Below are positions 23,736 through 36,504 of a stretch of 64,000 bases of DNA, piece by piece. Every line of letters starts with the position of its first letter. The stretch's first letter is position 1. The stretch is from Schistocephalus solidus. Lineage: Eukaryota > Platyhelminthes > Cestoda > Diphyllobothriidea > Diphyllobothriidae. The translations under genes and the position numbers were made by a program. Below the pieces are notes generated by a model. That model was not told the DNA's origin, ran no database searches, and was given only the letters and a program-made list of their open reading frames with translations. The DNA is taken from the NCBI GenBank assembly GCA_017591395.1, contig WEDG01000783.1, positions 170,564 to 234,563 of the forward strand. Reading direction: 5' to 3'.

Positions 23736-25079
23736 TCAATTTTTACCTACGGTCAACCTGTTCATATGATGCGGTTAGTAGCTGGAGCTGACGGATCAAA
23801 GTCCAAGAGTTTTTCGAATTTGCGCATCCTATGTAAAAACGTTTCACTCCAAAAATTGCAAAGAAGTTCATAAAATAAAAAATGTAGAAAATGAAACAAA
23901 CACAAAGCATTCCCGCATGTTTTCGTACTTGTAGAATGGTGAGTCAAATAACTGTTATGTGACCGCTGGATAAAAGTTGTATGCTTGAGAATATTCCGCT
24001 AATATACCGCTGAATCACATCTGTAACCTTTTTAAATATGGCAAGAATTTCACGAAATACGAATTAATGTTCGACGAAATCAGCAACGCCTAATGTAAAG
24101 AAGTGATGTATGAACACGAGGCTGCAGTTGAAGGTTAGAGGCACAATTTCTGAAGAGACAAACTTGCAGCTGCTTCATGTAAAAATTTAAATTCTGTAAT
24201 AAAAGAGCCAGAAATCCGGCTTGTGTGTTTGCTATTTGGTTGTTAAGGGAATCAAAACTGAGTTAGCCACGGTTTCAAAATGGATGATTTTGAATATTCA
24301 CTGGTGATTCCCGAAGTTCCAACCTAAGACCTGGGAAACTTCTTAAGCTTTATATCACAAAATACGTTTTTAAAAGTATTGCTTGTCACCAGGATGGACA
24401 AAGAGATGAGACCAAGCCCCTGCCGTTAATTCGTACGATGCAAGTCTGTATATGTGTCTCGGATTCTGACTAGTGCCAGTACATGGAAAGACACTTGACA
24501 TTCTGGGACAGCTGAGAGCACATGAATAGCTTTCTACGAGATGCATTGATAATCTTTTTAAGCACCTAACTTGGAATCAGTAATACCGGAAGGCTGATTT
24601 ACTCACTTAGTTCTAAGTTCGAGCGAAAGAAATGATTCCAGACACATGTATCACGGAATGTTTGCTGCTGCGTTATGCAGCCTCAAAGGATTCCCATCAA
24701 CCTTATTTACTTGCCTAATAGCATAACAATTATTAAAGAACCTTTTTTAGAATACGTTTTTACAAAGTTTTGATTACATTGAGGATTTTGGCAAAGGAGT
24801 TATGATTTAATTTACAGCGAAATTGCAAACAAACGATTTCTCAGAGTGTTACGTGAAGAATACTGCAAAACACTGTGAATCACAAAAACTAGCGTAATTG
24901 GTGGTTTATCGATCGTCAATGCTCGTACGTGCGCATGTTTGCAGTTCGGTAAATCATCAACCTTTCACAAACGAAAGGAAAAGTAACTCCTTTCCCAATG
25001 ATTAGAAAGTTGTGCTTAATAACTTTTCGAAACCGATAGAAAACGTTTTCAAAACTCCGGTGTCTCTTGAACCTAAGGT
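23736..25079. other. No gene seen
   Basis: AT-rich sequence without motif-bearing frames or repeats that I can link to other copies in the window. Confidence 0.4.
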
Positions 25080-25243
25080 TGACTGAGTATGGTCGACGAT
25101 GGCTTATAAGCTAGATATGATCATTTTAGTCTCCCATGTTTCTGCCTGCGTTGTTAGTTGCTGTGCAACTGCCTAGGGGGCTCTCGATATGGGAACAATA
25201 GGAAGAACAGTTCCTGTAACATGATCAGTGAACGCGCATACAA
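25080..25243 (+). repeat. Copy of the SINE-body/TIR repeat family
   Basis: GACGATGGCTTATAAGC, then TTTTAGTCTCCCATG, then GTGCAACTGCCTAGGGGGCT and an end resembling the right arm of the 45011-45252 element. The left arm and tRNA-like head are absent. It is in the same orientation as the 45-kb copy and clearly older. Confidence 0.6.
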
Positions 25244-28200
25244 CACCTTTGCTTTTTCTGTCAGTATGTTGAATCCATTTATAAATTGCACTTTCACTGA
25301 AAAAAAGGTTTATTGAAATCACCTCAAATATTCATAATAAAATTCCTAACAATCATAGATAAGATTTCACCTGAATTACAGACTGACAGTTGTAAGAGTA
25401 CTTTACGATGAAACAAAAAGAACCCGAAAACCGTAAAAGTTAGTTTGCACTAAAGATTCGTGAGGAATGATAAAGGACTCCATGATAGGTCGCACTTCCA
25501 ACAACAAAGATGAGCTATATATAGTTCTGAAATTCGGGTAGTTAGCGTATGGAATACGGCGCATTAGTCAAAACTTCGATGCTACTGACAAAAGGTTGGT
25601 AGCTTGAGTATATTACAATTTCCTTCGGTACTTAAAAATGCAACTCAATTATAGTACTCGTGTGCCATGTCATATCGGACCTAGATAACCCTGTCCAGAA
25701 GTATTTAAATGCAGGTCTGGAAATTAAGTTCAAATGAGTTTTTAGAAGAGGTCCTCGCAGCTGATTCGCTCACCCGTAAGGCCTCATAAAACCAGTTGTT
25801 TGGGATTCTGTCAAGTGCGCGTGACAATAAATCTATGCGTTACGACACTCGGTTTCTGAATCTTGCCTCCAGTTATGACCCAAATATTATCAACTTTCGA
25901 TATCTGATAAATGATCTGTAAAACTACATAAGTCTTTGCTAAATTACTTCAAAATCAACAAGTTATGTTCGTTGACGTTGAAAAAAACTCACTTTACGAA
26001 CGGAACTTTACAAATGGAAAATGCTGAATACACACCGATGGAAAGAAGTAATTGAAACTGTCTCGTGCTGCTGTAAAATCGCAAGTCTTTATGCATCCAG
26101 GATTGGAATTCTGCCTTCACTTCCGAGCTGACAGCACAGTCGATTTTCGATAAAACGCAGTCAATCTTGTGCAGGCCCGAAAAATTTTGCGATGGACGAT
26201 AATGGATCTGCTGACCATACAAACCCCTCGCAATGGTGTCATGCAGAGACATAAAAACGCTTATCAATTATCTTGGTTTTTGACTAGTTTCAGTAATAAA
26301 TGCTTTACTAGAGAAAAATTACTGTTCACTTTTTCGCCAGATGTGCTGAAAGGGCATTCTAAATGGCCCTCCTAATCATTTGGACAATTCAGGTCCACGA
26401 ACACATCTTTGTAGCTCTTAAAAGCTACCGGATCATCCAACATAACTGGCATCGCTTTCACCCATTTGGCACTTAGCATAAATTTTTCATCATTTAACAA
26501 TGTATGCAGTTGTGCGGGCTCATTATTATACCTCGTATGGTCAGTTAAAGATAATGTTATGTAGACCTGGAAAAACCTAAATATTCTTTGTTTTCTCAAA
26601 AATACTACTGAATATAACATTAAAACTGTCAGGCTTCTGTTCCCCTCGATCCTTTATTCAAGCTGTTAGGATGTTAAAAATGCGGCTTAAATCAGTTGTA
26701 TTTTTTCAGTAAAAGAAGGCATAGAGTTTATTGAAAATGAGAAATAATAGACTGGACAAAAGCCTTCATAACATCAACCTGGGTCATGCCAGCTTCTACG
26801 GATATAGGATAAAATCTTCCTATAAGGCTAGTAATTGTCATTTTCAATGTTTCATTTTAAAAATAGATCACTATGTTCAATCAGATAGTCTAAATTGTTT
26901 TATACGACACTTTTTCTCATGCGGATTTAAAATTGTTATAGTATATAAAATGATAGGGCTTCTTCAGCTTAAAAACTTTAAAAAAATTGAACCTATCCTA
27001 TAATTTGTTGAACAAAACTCTTATTTATTATACATAAGTAGCAAATATTTCTTCCATTTAATGACGCAAAAGGAATTAGATTGCCTCTAGTGGGATCAGC
27101 ATACAAAGGTGCATAGCAGTGACGTCCGAAACTGATTGCAGGGGGGGGCAAACAGCTGCACCTTTTGATATCGCGATGAATGAGGCGATCAAAGAAGTGT
27201 ATCGTAGTTCAGTATAGATTTCCATTAAGAATTTCAAAACATCAACAGGCTGAATATTGGGTTCGCCTTAGGCGGAAATTTCGAAAATATATTGATAAAG
27301 TAGCCATGCGCTCACGTCTGCACCGACACAGAGCTGACGTTGCTAACGAAAACTTAGAAAATAAGCCACCTACATTAACTGGCGTCCAGCGATCCTAGAG
27401 ACCTCACGTTCACAGCACCCTCGATGTCCCAAAGGACCTGGGCGAGTATTTCCAGTTTTCTCGGTTGATAAAATAAGCCTCTCTGTCAATACCTTTTGCA
27501 GTTGAGAAGAAAGAATCAGACTTTATAACACTTTTGCACAATTCAAAGAGACGTTTTCTTAAGTGACTGAAATATTTTGAAAGTAGTGTGCATGATTATC
27601 AAGATTACAACACTGCTTAAGTGAGCTGTTCAAATTGAAAGCACATTTCAGAATTTCAGTTGGCATTTCAGGACACAAAAAAATATTTTGAGTTGTTTAT
27701 TTGCTCAACAGCATGATCAGCGCTTGCTCCGCATCCAGGACTGGGACTCAACTTGGAACCATTATCTTCAAATTGTATGAAAACTTTAAACTTGATTGAT
27801 TGATCTCCATGCATTAGAAACCAAGAGTTGTTTTAGTTTTAAGCGTTTCAGAGTTTTCAGTTAATGCAATAAACGATTCCATAAAGTGCGGCTGAAGTAA
27901 GAAAGTTTGCCAATAGTTACACTGACTGCGTTAAAAAACTGTGCTCACTGCGGATTTAAGGGTATTTGTTTTCAAAATTGCTGCTGCTGTACCAATTATA
28001 TTTGCCGACGAAGAAGAACAAGGTTTATTATCATGACAATGCAAAAATAAACCAAATGATATCCCGCAATTCTGGTGGAAACTGACCAAATAATGGGCAG
28101 AAAGCCTTCTTCCGGGAAGCTTAACAATTTCCAGTGAACAGTTGAAATATATTTCCAAAATGTCTACTATCAACAGAAAAGGTGACGCTAACCACGACGG

Positions 28201-28897
28201 TAAAATCAGTTCTCAAAGCCCATCATGCTGCCCCTGCAGTTGCCACAAGTTCATATGATCTTACTTAATGACGGCATGACAAATGGAGGCTACTTAGTGC
28301 TTGCAATCTTCCTCTCGCCAAATAATCTATTCCATTCTCCAGCAGTTTTTTGTGTCTACCCAACGTTTATTCCATTTCACCTTGATTCATCTGGCCCATG
28401 CAAACCGCAATAACCATACAGCCTGAATTTTGTCCAATTACCAACCCAGTTTTAAACTAACTAATCAAATAGTAGAAAAAGAACTGGCTGTTCCCCTTGC
28501 AGTCATCTGTGTGTGCAAAGGTAAAGGAGTGCATAAAATAGGGAAAGAAACAGAACTGCACCAAAACGCTAAGCAGAGATTTTGGTATAATGAACACATG
28601 AATATGTGCAGACAATAAAAAATTGAAGGAATTTATTATCCAAGCAGTGAAAATCTAATGCGACAACTGGGATTTACTAGCATTTGAGCGTCCTAAATAT
28701 GAACTTTTTATTTGCAAGTCAACTATATTTGAAAAAGTAAGTCGGCAAACACATTTGTTCGTAATTATCATCAGGCTTCTACACTTGCATAGATAAGGAA
28801 ACTCCCAGAGATAGATCGAGTTTATGGGTGTCTTATCTTTAAAACTGCGTCCCACTCTGCTTTTGCCGCGAGTTTGACGTGGTTTGGTCATTGAAAT
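25244..28897. other. Gene-poor interval with weak exon candidates
   Basis: Minus-strand frame 25993-26267 (MSLHDTIARGLYGQQ...) ends at a good donor, AAA|GTGAGT, but has no clear acceptor. The plus frame 27180-27398 is basic and unrecognised. A run of eight G lies near 27141-27148. Nothing else was supported. Confidence 0.3.
26372..26566 (-). other. Candidate terminal exon, unrecognised protein
   Basis: Preceded on the minus strand by TTTAGGTTTTTCCAG|GTC, a good acceptor, and open for 64 codons to a TAG. The sequence (HTRYNNEPAQLHTLLNDEKF, AKWVKAMPVMLDDPVAFKSY) looks protein-like. I know no family for it and see no AATAAA close downstream. Length alone is within chance. Confidence 0.22.
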
Positions 28898-29155
28898 TGG
28901 GGAGAGGATGGAGGTAAGTTAGAGTGTGAGCAAGGTTCGCTCACTAGTACGGGGAGTGACGCTCACTGTCACGCACTCGGACCACACTGCACACTCTCAG
29001 TGTGCGGCGACTTCCAGTGGTGATCACGTGTCGTTCATGACAACACTTCACTCCGAGTACGTAACTGTGACGTTCACTCTCCTTGCTTTACAGTGAAGTT
29101 CACTCTCGATACCTGACCTTCTAACCTCGCTCACCCCCTACCTTTCCTTCCTCCT
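28898..29155. repeat. Long imperfect foldback repeat
   Basis: Two arms, about 28898-28990 and 29040-29155, are imperfect reverse complements. GAGTGACGCTCACTGTCACG followed by CACTCGGA in the left arm matches GAGTGAACGTCACAGTTACG followed by TACTCGGA in the reversed right arm. GTGAGCAAGG matches GTGAGCGAGG further out. A small hairpin (CACACTG/CAGTGTG, 28983-29004) lies near the centre. It is G+C-rich against AT-rich flanks and may be a foldback transposable element. Confidence 0.7.
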
Positions 29156-29445
29156 CACTCAGTCCCTATGACGACAACACGCCAAACTTGGCGTACGCTG
29201 CGCTTATCATAAAACACTTATAAACCTTGGTGTTTTCAGTATCTATGTCACTGTAGAGGTTGAATTGCCTAACACATGTTTTTGCCGACTTGACATTTCA
29301 AGTTAAGCGGGGAACTATTAGTAAAGCATAACTATATTTCCGCATGGACACTGAGTAAAACGTCTGATTTTTTAGAAGGAGAAGATGTGATTGCTGGAAG
29401 AAGGATTTAATTGGCCTGACCTTTCTGATTCTCACTTGTACCCAG

Positions 29446-29708
29446 CCTCAGAGACAGTCACAGATAAGGTTTTTGGTGGCACACGGAGTGCAGTATTTAT
29501 AGTACGTAGGGGATGCACAACCAAGTGCGTACTACAATTAGCAGCTCTAGCGACCACCGCCGCGGTCGTAATTTATGCCATGATGGCTAGGCAGTCCGCG
29601 TCCGAGTCGTTAATTGCCGTTATTTCACCACCCGTGTGGGCTGTTGGGCTCATTGTCATCGGAAGTTTCAGTCGCCTGTTGGTACGACCGTTTATTAAGT
29701 GGTCCTGA
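29446..29708 (+). CDS. Probable terminal exon of a two-pass membrane protein
   Basis: A strong acceptor (TTCTCACTTGTACCCAG|CC) opens a frame that runs 87 codons to TGA at 29706, with an AATAAA about 70 bp later. G+C is near 50% against AT-rich flanks and codon use looks coding. The product begins SETVTDKVFGGTRSAVF, has a basic turn (VRRGCTTKC), a hydrophobic segment (LQLAALATTAAVVIYAMMA), a short polar loop and a second hydrophobic segment (ISPPVWAVGLIVIGSF), and ends RPFIKWS. I do not recognise the family; two transmembrane helices are inferred. The exon starts with the last two bases of a split codon, so an upstream plus-strand exon is required, and I could not identify it. The in-frame TGA at 29388 rules out a longer single exon in this frame. 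Confidence 0.42.
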
Positions 29709-29776
29709 TCGTAGAAGTGTAGTTTGCGGACCAAATATCTCCACATCTAGAATATACTTTTTGTACTTTTCCATAT

Positions 29777-29782
29777 AATAAA
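29777..29782 (+). other. Polyadenylation signal AATAAA
   Basis: Canonical hexamer about 70 bases after the stop of the two-pass membrane protein exon. Such hexamers are common by chance in AT-rich DNA, but position and strand fit. Confidence 0.4.
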
Positions 29783-31079
29783 AACTCATTCAAGTATGGT
29801 TTAAACTTTCTTTTCTAACAGCGGTAAAAGTGGTTTCTCAAAAATATGTTTATTTGTTACTTTTCTCGTTACTTCAATGTTTTTATGTAGACAAATAGCT
29901 ACTCATTAAGCACTCACGATAGTTTTGAAAAAATTGAGAGTTTTCAACCTATGGGAATTTTCCCCTGTCCAATTCTATTTCCGATGGGATAATATGTACG
30001 CAGACAATTTTTGATGAAAGACATTTAATAGAGAGTGTTGCATGGATATTATGGATAGCAGTTGCTTTGCTTCCTAACATACTTTAGAGCTTCTAGATTT
30101 TAAGTGGTTCATGGGAGTATGCCTCTTTACTGAAGCAAATTAATGAAGCGTATACAGATTTCAGCTGACCTGTCACTGAAGTTAACCTCTTATTTTTAGG
30201 AGATGATGCGCGCAGATTTTATTAAACCACCTGACCCAGATTATAAGCACTTTGAGTAGCTAAAACAAAGGCCTTTTAATTGGGACCAGGCCATTGTGTT
30301 TACACCCAACCGGACTCAAACCCCAGAGGGTCACGTTTAAGCTTTAGTGCGTCTTCTTTCAAGTATTTAAAGAAATCTCTGCAGGCCACGTCTTCTCTCA
30401 AAGAAGCAGTAAGTGAAAACAATAGTGGTTTTCTACCAACTTTATTTCAGATGTTTGGACTATGTTTTTTTGCGCATCGACAAATAATTGTTTAATTGCG
30501 GCTTTGCAAACTTTACACCCAAAAATTATACATTTTTTCATTTCATTTCCTTTAAAATTAACGCATTATATTGAAGTAAATCATTCATGATAATTATTTT
30601 AATCTAGCTTTAAACGTTAACTTGAATATTTTAGGCGTAAAAAATCAACTTTGGTTGTGTAAACATGTAATATTCATTAGCTGCTAGACGATAATGAGTA
30701 ACATGCCAAAGTCACAGGAGTTACCATTCAGTGCATTTAATTCTTAGGAAATCAAAGGTGTTAGTTATAAAACTAATGTATATATCCGCAAACAACCGCG
30801 AAATACTTTGGTGTCCACTGAAGAGACGAATTCCCTCATCTACAGCATGCAGCTTTGACAGATCGACGAAATGTATGACTATACGTTCACCTAATATCTC
30901 AGCTTTTAGTATGAGCACTGCAACATTTAAGGGCAATTAACATTTTTTCAATGGAAAAGCTATGATTAGAAACATAATTGAAAAGAGTAAAAACAAAGCC
31001 GACAGTTGTTTTCAGTATGCATTAACATTCACAAACGTGCCATTGGATGAAACCATTGCACAATTTGCGAGTATACGGC
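29783..31079. other. No gene seen
   Basis: AT-rich sequence between the putative membrane-protein exon and PLE family A. Short frames only. The 5' boundary of the PLE is not visible and could lie in this interval. Confidence 0.4.
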
Positions 31080-32485
31080 TGCATTATATCTCTAATCATG
31101 AAAACTGCAAAAGCTACTTCAAATATTAACCAAACAGTCGTACCGACAGATCAATGCTTTCGCTATTGTCAGCCCACTGGAGCCAGTATTAACAGATATA
31201 GTAATGTCAAAGTTCATGCGACAAATTATACCAAAAATTACAGAAAACCGAATAATATAGAGGATATATATGGATTTTGCCCTATTCAAAAATACAAGAT
31301 ATGGAGAAATAGGGCTATAGTCTATAAAAAATTAATATTCCAAGATCAAACTTACACTCGAGTATGAGAAGAAGAACAAGCGACCTTTCTTAGATGTTCT
31401 TGTACGTAGGGGAACAGGTGGTTACATTTAGATGTCCATCTTTTGAAAAACTACTTCGAAAGGTCAGCATATGCACTTCCTCAAATTCATTCCAATTCAG
31501 TGAAAAAGAACTTTGGCTTTGCGCTTGTTCAATAAAACCACTGGGATCTGTTCATTAAATACGATTGATGAAGACATCACTTTTCAAAAAAACATCTTTC
31601 TTGAAAGCCGGTAGCTGGAGAAATTCATCGTTAAATAACGCCTTTCCAGAGAAGAATGTCCTACGGAAAATATCCATGTCAAAAATGTCCACGAGTATCT
31701 ATCTCCCTTTAAAGGGTCATAATAGGTCAAATATGTTCAACCAAAGACTTTAATGCACGATTGAACGAACGTAGGCCGCCTAAATATTGTTGTTCATGAG
31801 CACCCCAGCAGCCATTCCGGGTAGACCAACCAAAGATATTCTGCCTCTGCACGCCACATCAAATTTTAGTTATGCGTTTACGCGTATTTGTAGATATAAA
31901 TATATTGGGGCAGGCTAAGGCAGTTGGCATCTCGGACAACTGTACATATACCGAAATTAGTAGAGGATTTTGGCAGATTTGAATAATTCGTTTGACCCAC
32001 TTGTGAAAAACTTGGCGGACTCGGTAGGGTCGAAATGGTAGCTTTACTGGAAAATAAGGTACCCAAGCGTTCGATTGGAAAGCCCCACTTGGCGACTGAC
32101 TATATGACGAACCCAATAACTGCATGCAAAGTCACATTTCGGGGACGACTCAGCGTTTCCAGGGCTTGCAGCGGCCGCTGAGATACGGAAAAGAAAACTA
32201 GAACCCCGCAAGCACTGCCGCGGTAAGGAACGATAATGGGCGTAACCCATTCCCACACCCCTCCTCTCACTCCTTCACCCCGGGATGCAGGCTTAATCAC
32301 GCTTGACAGGCTTTCACTAAAATCTGAACTGAGTTACTTGAATAACTGTTCCCTTCTTTCCCGTTTCAGTGCTCTAGGTCGATGTTTAATTGGGCAGTTT
32401 ATTTTTTACTTGTTGAGAGGCAATGACCGTACGCAGTTGAATCGGAGGTCGTAAAAAACCATGACGTCATTAAATTCTACTTATT
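31080..32485 (+). mobile_element. Penelope-like element, RT palm to 3' end (family A)
   Basis: Decayed PLE covering the second half of the reverse transcriptase and the endonuclease region. From about 31100 one frame reads LQKLLQILTKQSYRQIN, then VSPLEPVLTDIVMSKFM (the 'GSPLSP..AdivM' motif), a stop, then RIYMDFALFKNTRYGEIGL, where the catalytic YMDD has lost an aspartate. At about 31345 IKLTLEYEKKNKRPFLDVLV is the conserved thumb motif. Further pieces (FLKFIPIQ, NTIDEDITFQKNIFLESR, HEYLSPFKG) continue the order. The tail from about 32070 aligns by eye with that of the 47-kb copy, including CTCTAGGTCGATG near 32371 and TGACGTCATTAAA near 32462. Many stops and frameshifts; no function. Confidence 0.8.
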
Positions 32486-34346
32486 TCAGTGCCCTTGCAT
32501 TGCACTTAGGAAAACAATGCTTCAAGCATGCAAAAGTTATTTTACGTCTGCATGCTTTTAAGTAAACCTTACCGATGAGCCTTGCAAAGAAAATTAACAT
32601 ATAACATGGTGGGTTCATCAACAACCACAATTATCAGCCAGGCTTCTGGTTAGCAGGAGAAGGATATACATATATATCAGTAGGCGTTATGTGGTCTGTA
32701 CAGAACGCTAAGCAACTATTTTTAGCATTAGTGGTAGTCAGAAAAGGGAGGGCTGCGATTGAAGGAGAGGGAGCCTGCGATCGAATTTGTAGATATAGGT
32801 TTATCAAAGCCGTTCTACATGCCATGCGCGCAATTCTGTTGCCCTTTACAAATAAAGAACGGCTACGATTATCCTAATTATAGTTCTGCTATCCGGAAAA
32901 ATTTAAGCTCAGCAACTCTGCGAAGGTTACGAATAAATATGACTAACCTAGAAATACCAGAACGTTACACTAAAACGGGTTAGTGGTGGTAGACAGCTAA
33001 CAGTTGTTTCAACATTGAAGTGGTCATCTGTCTGAAGTAGACAGTTAATTTTTAACACACCACAGCTTTAATGCTTTAACCTTTTCTATATTTATATCAA
33101 TTAATACAATAGGCTTGTGATAATGAAAAAGCTAGAACGCATTAGGTGATTTCTGATACTGCCTTGCAGAAAAATACCTTAGGACCAATTTGATTAAAAA
33201 AACACAGGTTGTTTGTCTGACACTTTGCACCGCATGACGGCCTCCTTAACGCTATTTTTGTGTACTCTAAAAATCCAGAAACCTGGGATATATCAGGAAT
33301 TTTCTAAGGTTCCTAGGCAGTGAATTGGACTTTTTCATCAGATTACTTCATAGGTATTACATCAGATAGGGAGGTTTTGCCACAAAATGGAGTAAATGTT
33401 TGATGCTATTGACTTTGGCTGCACAATCTAAAAAACGCGTTTATTCAAGAAATTGTTGCAAGATCTGGAATGACTGGTTTGGGCAAGCATTTGAGGTAAC
33501 AGAAATAATATTATGCTGCATTAAGTCGAAGGAAGCCAATAAATATGATAGATTTTTACTGCTTCCGGAATTCACTTTTTGCTCTTTGATGGAATCCTGA
33601 TGATAAATGAGAGCTCAAGTAACTATTTATTGTTTGAGTTCTAAGAACACCTCCTAAATACCTCATCAAACTTTCGGTCATGGGATTTCATAAATGAATT
33701 GTTAACTGTGCAATATTGCGTTTTTTACTACATCTATGACTCCTAATTACGCCTGCTCAATTTGGCGCACGGCATTTTCAAGTTCTTATCTGACAGAAAT
33801 TGTTGCTTTTGGAAGAACATTTGAACGAAATCTACTTAAAAACGTCTCCTATTTGGCTGACAGTAAGCAATGCTGTTTAATGCGTTTACCGTCCCTGTTC
33901 GTGCACAAACTTAAGGACAATGTTGGATACAAAATAATCTATGGAACATTTGTTTGCCGAAGTTGTGTTTCCAAACGTGCTCATCCGAAATTCACACAAG
34001 TCTTTTGTCGGTCAAAGCATAAAGGAAAACTCGATTATGTATCAAATATGTGCTAGTTTAAATAGTTTTGCATCCTTTTTATGAATTTTGATGCAAATTT
34101 TATAAGAACGACATAAGTACTCGGGAATATTTATACCGACTAAGTAGATATTATTCGTGAGTATGATTTAGCAGGTTGTTTATGCAATGTTTTATAAAAA
34201 AACCGTGTCCTGCGTTTGCGAAGTGGATTCGGATTTTCAACTGTTCATTCGTTCTCCAAATTTATTTATGTAACAGTTTACACTTGAGCAAATGACGAAC
34301 CCTATTTCCACAAGTTTTAAAAACGTCTGCTTATATCAAACCTTAC
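32486..34346. other. No supported gene
   Basis: AT-rich sequence. Plus-strand frames at 33400-33600 and 33736-34056 have no motif or convincing splice pair. Confidence 0.35.
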
Positions 34347-34531
34347 AATGCCAATTTGCAGAAGAGGTGGTTGGCAGCTTTCATCCCAGTCGATTCTATA
34401 AAACGTAAGGCCGCTTGTCTGTTATACATTTCATATCGTCGAGTGGAAAGCTGGCTGGAAAATTTCACCAATCCTTTCTCATACAATTGCAGTGCAGGAA
34501 GAAAAGCAGATAAGATACCCAAACCTCTCTT
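34347..34531 (-). CDS. Candidate internal exon, unrecognised protein
   Basis: Bounded by TTTCTGAAAGTCTCTTGGTTCAG|AAG (acceptor on the minus strand) and ATT|GTAAGG (donor). It gives 61 open codons plus two bases: KRGLGILSAFLPALQLYEKG, then a basic stretch (QLSTRRYEMYNRQAALRFIE) and GMKAANHLFCKLA. The helical, charge-balanced sequence looks like a folded soluble domain. It starts in phase 0, which fits the phase-0 donor of the exon at 36331, giving an intron of about 1.8 kb. I do not recognise the family. The next exon would need one base to complete a codon and was not found. Confidence 0.38.
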
Positions 34532-36330
34532 CTGAACCAAGAGACTTTCAGAAATGGAATGATACCTTTACATTTCAAGCCAAATTTTGTCATGCGCTAA
34601 GTTACTAACTATACCACCGTTGTCTAAGTAGGCACTCTATGAAAGGCAGAAATTTACTGTGGTGGTAGCGACGATAAAGTGACAAAACATTAATACATAA
34701 AACGTCTTCTGATCGCGAAAATGTATCATGATAATCAATTACACCTACTTTACGGCCGGGATTGAGATAAACAAGTCAAAGTTCATATGTGAGCTAATAT
34801 CCTTTACCATGAAGACATTGATTTTTTTCCACGACCCTCCGGCACTGGTTTTACCAGCAAGCCAGCGACATCGTTCTGACTCCTGAAGACCCATTTAAAT
34901 CAGATAAAGTTTTGAGTGATAGCTCCGGCATGTACTGTAGTTAGTTATATTTTATACACTTTGGAAATATAAATCAATGATCACGAACATAAAATAAATG
35001 TGATGAACGAATACAAACTTCGTTTTATGCGCAAATATTCCCCAGCTTTTATACTAACCTTTACCTTTTAGTGAGCCACGGCGACGCCCGAGATCTCACA
35101 AATTAGAGTGACACGAACCAAATGACATGTGATCGTTTTTTTAATTGGCCACCTTGGAAGCGCAAAAAATTGGGCCGGATTAAAATATAATTGGCAGCCG
35201 TGTTATAGCCGTGTCTATGCAATGTTAAGTGATAATCCTTTTAAACGTCAGTAGTTTGTGACATCCACTCGTAATTTTCTTGTCGATCGCTTAACTTCGA
35301 TCCAACATGAAGCCTTTTGATCAGTGCAGAGCAGCATTCTGTATCATAAAACCCACGAAAATTCAGCAGCGGAAGCTAAACAAATGACTACTGATTAAGA
35401 CTTGCGAAATCGCGAACAACGCCATTATCGCATACTGAGGTGCATTGTGTTATCATCAATGTTCAGCGAACATAACATCATTTAGGATTTAACAAGCCTA
35501 CTAGATTTCAAAACATTATTTCCAATTTTAAAAATTAACGTTTTATTTGTTTAAATTATGATTTTTACATTCGATTTTGAATTTCCGTGAAAATTATTCA
35601 AGCTACTTATTTATATTAACCTAAAGGTAACCAACACAAGCTTCGTCAGGATTGGCAATTTTAAATACAGATAATTGTTCTAGGGTTACCAGTCCCTATT
35701 TTTAAACCTGGTATCTTTTACTTTGAAAATTCTGCAAGTTTTTGACTGATATCGAAGACAGTACCTGTGTGAATGCGCTTTATTTTAAAGATTAGAAACA
35801 TCCTCGCAAGTTTAGTTTATTTTCCATGGATGTTTTGTGACCCTGATGGTAGAGCCTTTTGCTGTTGATCGTTTTACCGTTCCATACTTTAGTAATAAAT
35901 GTTTTTAGATAGCCTCCTGCAATGTATAAAAACACCTTAGGAAGTAATCATTTCATCTACGTTTGAGGCAAGTAACGTATGCATTTTATCCGATATCACC
36001 CGTGGATAAACGAATGTATTTGAACGTTTTAGGATAATTATGCTAAATAACCTTTCTCTTTTTAATAATTTAATCAGCTTTTTCTAGTTTCCAGTGCAAA
36101 AATCCAATAAATGTTCATTGTTTTGAAACAGGTTTCGATAAGCCACGGAAATGAGAGCCCCTAAAGTGATAGAGGTGGGTTCATGTTCAAGTCTACGATG
36201 GAAGCCTAATCGGAGTTCAAATTATCATCCTGAAATTAAGCCAGCAACAAACTGTTTGACAAACACTAACCCTAGCAAAACCCTTTCATTGACCGTTGCA
36301 CTAATCCACTGTTATTTAGTGTAAACTCAC

Positions 36331-36504
36331 TTGCATTACGTGGGGTCCCATTCCCTTGTCATACACGGTTCTGTTCACATTTGACTTGCCGTTGAAGACA
36401 AACAAGTTCATTGAGTGCGCGGGATACGATCGAAAAATATAGATTTTACGAAACATCATGGTAAGAAATTCCGCACATTCTATGGCGATGGATAAAGGGT
36501 GCAT
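36331..36504 (-). CDS. Candidate exon upstream of 34347-34531, unrecognised protein
   Basis: The minus-strand frame from an ATG at 36504 runs 58 codons to a consensus donor (CAA|GTGAGT), phase 0. It reads MHPLSIAIECAEFLTMMFRK, then IYIFRSYPAHSMNLFVFNGK, SNVNRTVYDK and GMGPHVMQ, with one N-glycosylation sequon (NRT). A possible acceptor (CCATCGCCATAG, AG at 36481-36480) could shorten the exon to start at 36479. Splicing to 34531 keeps the frame. No family recognised, so it is either a first coding exon or an internal one. Confidence 0.38.
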
